This document shows, piece after piece, positions 57,001-64,000 of a DNA stretch of 64,000 nucleotides. Origin of the DNA: Mesorhabditis belari. Taxonomy: Eukaryota > Nematoda > Chromadorea > Rhabditida > Rhabditidae. The notes beneath the pieces were generated by a model. It made no database searches, was not told the origin of the DNA, and saw only the letters and a list, made by a program, of their open reading frames with translations. How positions within the stretch are numbered: position 1 is the stretch's first letter; each line of letters begins with the position of its first letter. The translations under genes were made by a program, and so were the position numbers. The stretch spans positions 4,507,001 to 4,571,000 of the forward strand of contig CAUEEP010000742.1 in assembly GCA_958450365.1 (NCBI GenBank), in the 5' to 3' direction.

Positions 57001-57949
57001 TTTCAGACAATTTCGGGGCTTTTTTTTTCTTCAAGAATCCAAAGAGCAAAGAATTTTATGCGATTGTTAGAGCTTTGTAAAGATTTCTTGAAGTGATCGC
57101 TTAGAGATTTGATAAAAAGAGCATGGCTGATCCAAAATGATTCGCATATTAGTGTTTTGAATTGAGGAAGGACTCTTCGATTGTGATTTATGAATTCTAG
57201 AACATGGAACATTGTCTGTAGAGCAATGTACAGGTTAAAGAAAAAAAAAGTTCCCGAAATCTAATCGCGCCTGCTTTTTTAGGCGATCTTTGCTGACCTG
57301 ATAACCGTTTTTTTGAGTAGTTCCTTGTTTTGCGTTCTATTTTATCGATGACTGAATGGCTTTAAAGCAGTCCGGATTTGAATTCCCTAGACTATTCAAA
57401 ATGGTCCATCAAGCCTTGTGCCACACCACATCCAAATTTGTCTTCTCTGCGAGGTGCCCTTGAGAAAGCCAGGGCCAAACTTGATCCCGATCACGATTAT
57501 TGAAGTGAAGGCATTCCCCTAGAGACTCAAAGTCTGTATCAAAGAAAAAAAAGGAGTTATATTTGAAAATCTGGATGTTATTTATGTTGGGTTATTTGTT
57601 GAAGATAAATTTTAGAATTTCCATCGACTGAATTCAATTTGACGCGTTCTATCAGCGTTCAAAATATCGATTTGAGGAACTTTTTTTACGCACCATGGAA
57701 ATTAATTTAATCCAGTTTAATCCAATAATCCAATAATCCAATTTAATCTAATAAATCTCGAGATTCATTCTAATTGACAAATAAAAGAAAGAAACAAATA
57801 AACAATAATCATAAACAAAAATTCCGATTGCCCATAGTGAAACACTTATCACGATCTCAAAATTCTAGTCCAAGATCCAAGATCCAAGATTAGCAAGCTT
57901 TGATTCCACTGAAAATAGCAAACAAGATTAGCAAACTTTGATTCCACTT

Positions 57950-58555
57950 TTGTACTGAATACAAACATAAATAAACATTTAATAACGCAAAATTTAGCGT
58001 TTTTAATAAGCTGATCACTGTTTCATCCAAGAATTGAGAATTTTGGTACATCAGAAAAGATTTGTTCGTAACGTCAGCTCCGAGCTAAACTGATATTTTA
58101 GTTACTATTCTTATTATTGAATGATTTGTCTATTCTTAGATAAATTTGATCTCCCCTTTACTTATCCCTTTTCATCGCCGAGAAGTCCTTGGGATTGCCT
58201 AGGAGGACAAGTGAGGCTCTCACTTGGAGTCCCCCTTTCCCTTTCATTTGTAATCTATTCGTCTTATCGTACTACTGTAAATAAAGATACATATCTTCCG
58301 GGTCTATACAACTGCAGTTCAGGTCGGCCATTTCACAGGAACTCCCCTCTACTACGTTGGAGGAGTTGAGTTGGGTTGTCGGGGTGTTAGAGCTGGCAGG
58401 AGATCAAAAGGGATCCACTCTCTTTAACTTAACCCAAATTCTAGTCCATATCCGTTTAGGATATGGATTAGAATCCATATTCCTAGGAAAAAACAGTAAT
58501 TTAACGTACACTCAGATAAATGAACTAGTAAGGTTAGGGATTTGACTTTTCTCAA
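57950..58555 (+). mobile_element. TRIM-like element, core-LTR-core arrangement
   Basis: One terminal repeat (starts CGTCAGCTCCGAG at about 58071, ends CCTAGGAA at about 58482) is flanked on the left by the right end and on the right by the left end of the 250-bp core known from 27.7-28.0 kb. This order suggests a tandem or circular intermediate. The ORF 58121-58369 matches the repeat ORFs at 27.4 and 28.1 kb and is not a gene. Confidence 0.7.
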
Positions 58556-58574
58556 AATAGAATCGACACAACTT

Positions 58575-58850
58575 TAACTGAAAATCATTACAAAACTAGT
58601 TCCGAACTCTAAAGTGTTTCCATCATTACAAAACTAGTTCCGAACTCTAAAGTGTTTCCATCATTGCATAACAAGTTTCGACTTAAAGTGTTTCCATCAT
58701 TGCTAAACAAGTTCCGAGTTCTAAAGTGTTTCCATCATTGCTAAACAAGTTCCAACTTTTAAAGTGTTTCCATCATTGCTAAACTAGTTCCGACTTAAAC
58801 TGTTTCCATCATTGCTAAACAAGTTCCGACTTCCAAAGTCTTTCCAACCA
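58575..58850. repeat. About 38-bp tandem repeat
   Basis: Seven or so units of AAAGTGTTTCCATCATTGC followed by TAAACAAGTTCCGA(CT) directly after the TRIM-like core. The first unit arose from the core sequence itself. Confidence 0.88.
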
Positions 58851-59238
58851 TTTCCTCTAAAGATCTAATCAATTTGATGTAAAACTTTCGGAAACTAGAA
58901 TGAAATTGAGATGTTTATCTGTAGAATCATTTTCTTAAATGGAAAAAATAGGGGGAAACCTTGTGATTGGTGATTGAACGGGACGGCTTTTTTAATTGCC
59001 CGAAAAATTTCCGCCACTCTTCAAAAATATCAGATAAGAAAGAGTTAAAAACCCAGAAACAGCAGCCAATTTCTCATTGGATTTTTTTTGTTGTCTGCTT
59101 TATTTTATTGTTTATTTTATTTAACAATTTTGTAGCACCTTTTAGAATCTTTTAGGCTTTCAACTTAGGCTTTTAGGCTTTTAAGCATTCGTTGGTATTT
59201 CAATCTTACACTTGGATTGGAAACATTTAGCTTTAGCT

Positions 59239-59530
59239 TGTCCTTGTATTTTCCTTGGCTTGTCCTTGGCTTTTCCTTGACTTGTCCTTGGCTATTCCTT
59301 GGCTTCTCCTTGGCTTGTCCTTGGCTTTTCCTTGACTTGTCCTTGGCTATTCCTTGGCTTATCCTTGGTTTGTCCTTGACTTTTCCTTGGCTTCTCCTTG
59401 GCTTTTCCTTAACTTGTCCTTGGCTTCTCCTTGGTTTGTCCTTGACTTTTCCTTGGCTTCTCCTTGACTTGTCCTTGGCTATTCCTTGGCTTCTCCTTGG
59501 CTTTTCCTTGGCTTTTCCTTGGCTTGTCCC
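59239..59530. repeat. 12-bp minisatellite (CTTGGCTTTTCC family)
   Basis: About 24 units of CTTGGCTTNTCC/CTTGACTTGTCC. The period is a multiple of three, so long ORFs open on both strands (59217-59603 and 59165-59554); these are repeat artefacts. Confidence 0.93.
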
Positions 59531-60135
59531 TGAAAATTTGGCTCTTTTGCCCACCCTTAGATATACTCTAGTAAAGCGGACATTTCCTTCAAGCTTTAGC
59601 TAAAAGTACAATTTGAAAGCTAGCCAAATCGTGCCCAAATTCCGTATCAACCCCAGGGCTTGTACGAGCGTTCGAAAATATTCTGTGCAAATACGAAATT
59701 CCCCCCGAAAACCCATTATTTACATCACAAATCGTATCGATTTCCCGTGCGAAAACAATTGTGTTTTTCTTCTCATACCACAAAATGAGCAAAGTCCGTC
59801 AAAAATATCTCTTTTCTTTTCATTTTTTCTATACTCAAGTCATTTTTTCCCAAATTTTCTTTAATCTTTTGAGAAATTTGAGAAACTTTCTGGGTTTTCC
59901 TATTGTTTTTTGCTTGATTTTCCTTGACAACACGTTTCAATCACTCTCTGATATCGAGAAATTTGTGATGATAGCACAACTTTTTACGGTTAAACAGTTT
60001 TTTTTTGTTTTTCTTGTTCTGAAAAGTTGATTTGGATTTGATTTGGATTTGGATTTGAATTTTTGATGATTTGTCCATATATAGAATGATGATTTGTCTA
60101 TTTTATAATAGAAAAAGTCAATTCAGTTGATCAAT

Positions 60136-60179
60136 ATGAAAAGGCGACACTCAATCGATCACGCCGAGAAGCGAAATGT
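60136..60179 (+). CDS. Possible first exon of an unidentified gene
   Basis: ATG followed by MKRRHSIDHAEKRN and a consensus donor GT|GTAAGT, leaving two bases of a codon. The segment is basic and of normal codon composition. No second exon is recognisable before the window ends, which may mean a long first intron. Confidence 0.3.
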
Positions 60180-61320
60180 GTAAGTTTTTCAAAAAATGAA
60201 TATTCATTCATTGTAAATAGAAAGCGATGTAAACAGATTTTGCTAAGAATAAGGCTACAGTTAAATAGCTTAAAAGACAGCTCAACTTTCCAGTTTCATA
60301 ACTAGCTCTTCTTTAATCAATTCAATTAGGCAGCGCTTTTCCTAACCGATCTTGACTGGTTCATTTGCAGTCTAGCCGCACTTTTTGATCAGTTCATTTA
60401 CTCAACTTGAAACTCAACTGGTACTTGAAATGGACTAGTGCACTTGCAAAGTTAAGTTAAACAGTTTAACAGTTTAAAAGACAGCTCAACTTTCCAGTTT
60501 CATAACTAGCTCTTCTTTAATCAATTCAATTAGGCAGCGCTTTTCCTAACCAATCTTGACTGGTTCATTTGCAGTCTAGCCGCACTTTTTGATCAGTTCA
60601 TTTACTCAACTTGAAACTCAACTGGTACTTGAAATGGAAATGAAATGACGTCATTGAGTAAATGAACGGAACAGCTACAACAGCTACAACTGGTTTACAT
60701 GCTTAGTTCATTTACCCCAATCCTCTTGATCAGACATCGTTAGACGATCAGACGATCAGACGATCAGACTAGCCTATTCTTAACTAGATTCATTTACGCA
60801 ACTTGATACAAAAAAGTCTACCCAAACTGGCGTTTCCAAAACTGGCATTTTCCTATCTATCTTCTCATTCAAAAGCTACTCAGCTTTTCCCATTTCTTCA
60901 AAATTGCTGATTTTAAAGAAGAAACTTTCATTTTCATTAACACAAACTTTTTGAAATCGAAAAAATCTTGGGGAAATTTAGAGAAAAAAGAAAAAAAAAG
61001 AAGAAAAAAGACGGCAGTTCCATGTTACAGCAAACTCTTTCCTCTTTTCGCTTATTTTTTTTCTCTTCTTTCCCAGCTGTTCTTCGTTTTTCTCTTTAAA
61101 TTCAATGGTCTTTTCTTTTTCATTTTCTAGAGGTTCACCTCTGACCTCATAAGAGCTTGAGCTCTTTGGTTTTTTAGATTCACTCATTTTGATCATGATA
61201 ATAAATCTGACTTCTTCTAAAGTAATGCTCAAGTTTTCTCAAGCTCAACTTCACGAAATTCTTTAGGCTTCTTGTCAATGTAAAGAAAAGTTACATTCTC
61301 ATTGTTGATTTCTATAATTC

Positions 61321-61770
61321 AATCAAGTATCTTTTAAGTTTTAGCTATAGTATCCTTTAAGATTTAGCTACAGTATCCTTTAAGATTTAGCTACAATATC
61401 CTTTAAGATTTAGCTACAGTATCTTTAAGATTTAGCTATAGTATCCTTTAAGATCTAGCTACAGTATCCTTTAAGATCTAGCTACAGTATCCTTTAAGAT
61501 TTAGCTACAATATCCTTTAGGATTTAGCTACAGTATCCTTTAAGATTTAGCTACAGTATCCTTTAATCTCTAGCTACAGTATCCTTTAAGATCTAGCTAC
61601 AGTATCCTTTAAGATTTAGCTACAATATCCTTTAAGATTTAGCTACAATATCCTTTAGGATTTAGCTACAGTATCCTTTAATATTTAGCTACAGTATCCT
61701 TTAATATTTAGCTACAGTATCCTTTAAGATTTAGCTACAGCATCCTTTAAGATTTAGCTACAGTATCGTT
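61321..61770. repeat. 23-bp minisatellite (TATCCTTTAAGATTTAGCTACAG)
   Basis: About 19 units with ATTT/ATCT and ACAG/ACAA/ATAG variants that recur in the same order, indicating block duplication. Confidence 0.95.
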
Positions 61771-62157
61771 TAAGATTTTTATTGTTTAAGCTTCTTACTG
61801 ACTTTACAGACCATAAAATAAAAATGACCTTCATTTGAGAAAACAAGCATGGTCTGAGGGAGAATTTCTCTCATTTAAAACAAAGGTTTATGTCAACGAA
61901 ATATTGATTTGACGCTTTTTAACAAAACGAATTTCATTTTTCATTTATGACAATTCTAACAGTGCATTGAGCATGTTATTAGCTTTGTTATTGGTTAGGG
62001 AATGAAATTTGGATCTTCAAAAACTTTCCCCAAATTTCTTTTGATCGATGGCCAGTCGCTTTGGTTGATCTTAAGGCTTTTCCTCCTCCATTTTCTCTTT
62101 TCTTTTCAAAAGACGGTAAACATTTGATCGCAAAGAACCCCCACAAAACTTGACCCT

Positions 62158-62760
62158 TAACTTACTCGCAAAGTTTTACTTTCCCAGAATTTGTTCAATT
62201 AACTTCTTCTGAAAGCAACTTGGGACTTAGCTTGCTCAAAATGTTCTACTTCCTCAGGATTTGTTCAATTAACCTCCTCTAGAATCAACTTTCTCTAGAA
62301 TCAACTTGACGCTTAGCTTGCTCAAAGTGTTCTACTTCCTCAGGATTTATTCAATCAACTTCCTCTAGAATCAACTTTCTCTAGAATCAACTTGACACTT
62401 GGCTTGCTCAAAATGTTTTACTTCCTCAGGATTTATTCAATCAACTTCCTCTAGAATCAACTTGACGCTTAGCTTGCTCAAAGTGTTCTACTTCCTCAGG
62501 ATTTGTTCAATCAACTTCCTCTAGAATCAACTTTCTCTAGAATCAACTTGACGCTTAGCTTGCTCAAAATGTTCTACTTCCTCAGGATTTATTCAATCAA
62601 CTTCCTCTAGAATCAACTTGACGCTTAGCTTGCTCAAAATGTTCTACTTCCTCAGAATTTGTTCAATCAACTTCTTCTGAAAACAACTTGGGACTTAGCT
62701 TGCTCAAAATGTTCTACTTCCTCCGAATTTGTTCAATAAACTTCTTCTAAAGTACTTAAT
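62158..62760. repeat. Long tandem repeat, about 85-105 bp unit
   Basis: Seven units built from CTTAGCTTGCTCAAAATGTT, CTACTTCCTCAGGATTTGTT and CAATCAACTTCCTCTAGAAT. Some copies carry a second TTTCTCTAGAATCAACT sub-unit, so the array length varies by an inner repeat. Confidence 0.9.
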
Positions 62761-63351
62761 CAAATCTTTTCCTTTCTGTGGCTTTCTAAAGTTGGCAACT
62801 TGTTAGCCGTACGACCTCTCGAAACCATTTCACATGAACTCTTCGGCTTTAAACTTTATTTCTAGCTTTCATTTCGTTAAACTGATATAAAAATGACATT
62901 TACAATTCTGTTTTGATCAACTCTTCTTTCTCGATCTTTGTTTTGGTTTGATTGCATTCGGTATTCTTTTTTTTGATTATTTTTTTGACCATATCTCTCA
63001 AAATCTTATCAATTTTCATAAAGACTAATCACGTATCATTTGTTTTTTTTCCATTAAACCGGAAATTTTTTGGTTAAACTTTTGAGTTTTCTAGTTGAAA
63101 ATCCAATAAACTTTAGAGATTTTAGGAAAATTTTAGCTAAAGTTTAGCTAAAGTTTAGCTTTTTAGATTAAAATTTGTGTGTTCTGTGTGTTCTTTGTGT
63201 GGCCGCGTAATCGCTCCTGGTCTGGCGCAAGGCTTTTACATAACGCCCTTCCCTCTCTTTTTACCAAACTAGTCCGAACCCTCAAATTTTTTTTTTTTTT
63301 AAGATGAAACTTTAGCTTGATCCATTAATGGAATGGTTGAAACTTGAAATT

Positions 63352-63542
63352 TGATAATCTTTATTTAATAATCTTTATTTGATAATCTTTATTTGATAAT
63401 CTTTATTTAATAATCTTTATTTGATAATCTTTATTTGATAATCTTTATTTAATAATCTTTATTTGATAATCTTTATTTGATAATCTTTATTTAATAATCT
63501 TTATTTAATAATCTTTATTTAATAATCTTTATTTGATAATAT
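63352..63542. repeat. 14-bp minisatellite (GATAATCTTTATTT)
   Basis: About 13 units alternating GATAATC and AATAATC starts. Confidence 0.95.
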
Positions 63543-64000
63543 GTACATTTTTCAGAAGTTTTTTGACCTAAAATCCCCATTTTGCCCCTTCAGAAAACGT
63601 GATTTCCTTATCAAAAAAAACATGGAAAGATCGCTCGTTTTTGACCATTTCTCCCAACAAAAACACTCATTTATTTAACCCTTTTATACGATTTTTCATT
63701 AAAAATTCTTTCTAGAATTGTTTTTTGTCTATTCGTTTTTGAAATAAACCAGCTATCTCTAGTGCAAAAAACATGTTTTTTAGCATTTTTTTTTGTTTTC
63801 TATTCGAGCCGGAGATTTTCATACATTGAATCGATCGTAAACAAATCATAGCTGTTCATTTTTCTATTCAAAATCAGCTATTCAGCTAAAGCTAACCCAT
63901 TTTAGCTAAAATCAGCTAAAGCAGCTATTCAGATCAACTAAATTGTTTTGTGTTGTATCTAAATCTTGTTCAACTGAATCTAACTCATTTTAGAGCCATG

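Larger units (their letters stand above)
54964..60135. other. Intergenic region upstream of the collagen
   Basis: Contains a tRNA-like element (55167), a 14-bp minisatellite (55826), a direct duplication around 56340-56520, TRIM-like sequence (57950-58555), a 38-bp array (58575) and a 12-bp array (59239). An ORF at 56211-56348 (MDDFWTPPLSADDIIPWNPV...) follows an acceptor-like CTACTGGCAG and has normal composition, but no partner exon is recognised, so I only note it. Collagen promoter elements should lie here; none is identifiable by eye. Confidence 0.45.
60180..64000. other. Repeat-rich right end of the window
   Basis: Includes a direct duplication of about 200 bp (60266-60445 and 60470-60640), three minisatellites (separate entries) and a fragment of dispersed repeat family B near 63180-63250. 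The ORF at 60978-61232 (minus) is Lys/Glu-rich low complexity without support. No gene seen. Confidence 0.5.

Noticed and set aside
59165..59603. About 128-residue repetitive ORFs on both strands
   Set aside because: Produced by a 12-bp minisatellite; no start context, splice partner or non-repeat domain.
2346..63542. Regular short direct repeats as CRISPR arrays
   Set aside because: Repeats are contiguous without unique spacers, and the genome is clearly eukaryotic.

Overview
The window looks like nuclear DNA of a free-living rhabditid-type nematode. The evidence is: AT-rich sequence; many short introns ending in TTTCAG; splice acceptors sitting directly upstream of start codons, as expected for spliced-leader trans-splicing; a cuticle collagen; small heat-shock proteins of the SIP-1/HSP-12/16 type; a saposin-like secreted protein; and an interstitial block of the nematode telomere repeat TTAGGC. 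I cannot name the species. All gene models were assembled by eye from ORFs, splice signals and phase continuity. The reading frame closes in every model except at one neurexin junction.

Layout, left to right. (1) 1-23.2 kb, + strand: the 3' part of a neurexin gene (end of the last LNS domain, acidic Cys segment, Thr-rich stalk, one TM helix, cytoplasmic tail ending EWYV), spread over about 19 kb with very large repeat-filled introns; its 5' exons lie upstream of the window. (2) 24.5-28.9 kb, +: a small nuclear protein with two C2H2-like zinc fingers and a C-terminal eh1-like Groucho-binding motif; a TRIM/solo-LTR-like element sits in its penultimate intron. (3) 29.7-31.4 kb, +: a 102-residue saposin-B-type secreted protein. 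(4) 32.8-34.5 and 36.2-38.5 kb, +: two paralogous alpha-crystallin small heat-shock genes with the same intron positions and phases. (5) 39.7-41.85 kb, +: a one-Ig-domain intracellular protein. (6) 41.9-49 kb: repeats, MITEs, tRNA-like elements and one inverted copy of dehydrogenase exons. (7) 49.0-53.0 kb, +: an 11-cis-retinol/17-beta-hydroxysteroid-dehydrogenase-like SDR. (8) 53.2-54.96 kb (possibly to 57.0), - strand: a cuticle collagen convergent with the SDR; the two share a palindromic poly(A) signal. (9) 57-64 kb: repeats and one possible first exon.

The genes do not form a pathway; this is a stretch of independent animal genes. The striking aspect is the non-coding part: more than twenty minisatellites, many with unrelated sequence but the same 13-15 bp period; foldback DNA elements with TA target sites; tRNA-derived elements, two of them in inverted pairs; and short pieces of local genes (hsp exons 1, 2 and 5; SDR exons 2-3) copied, mostly inverted, a few to 16 kb away. 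In two cases one arm of an inverted duplication has a long minisatellite where the other arm keeps only a few units, so the expansions can be polarised from the sequence itself.
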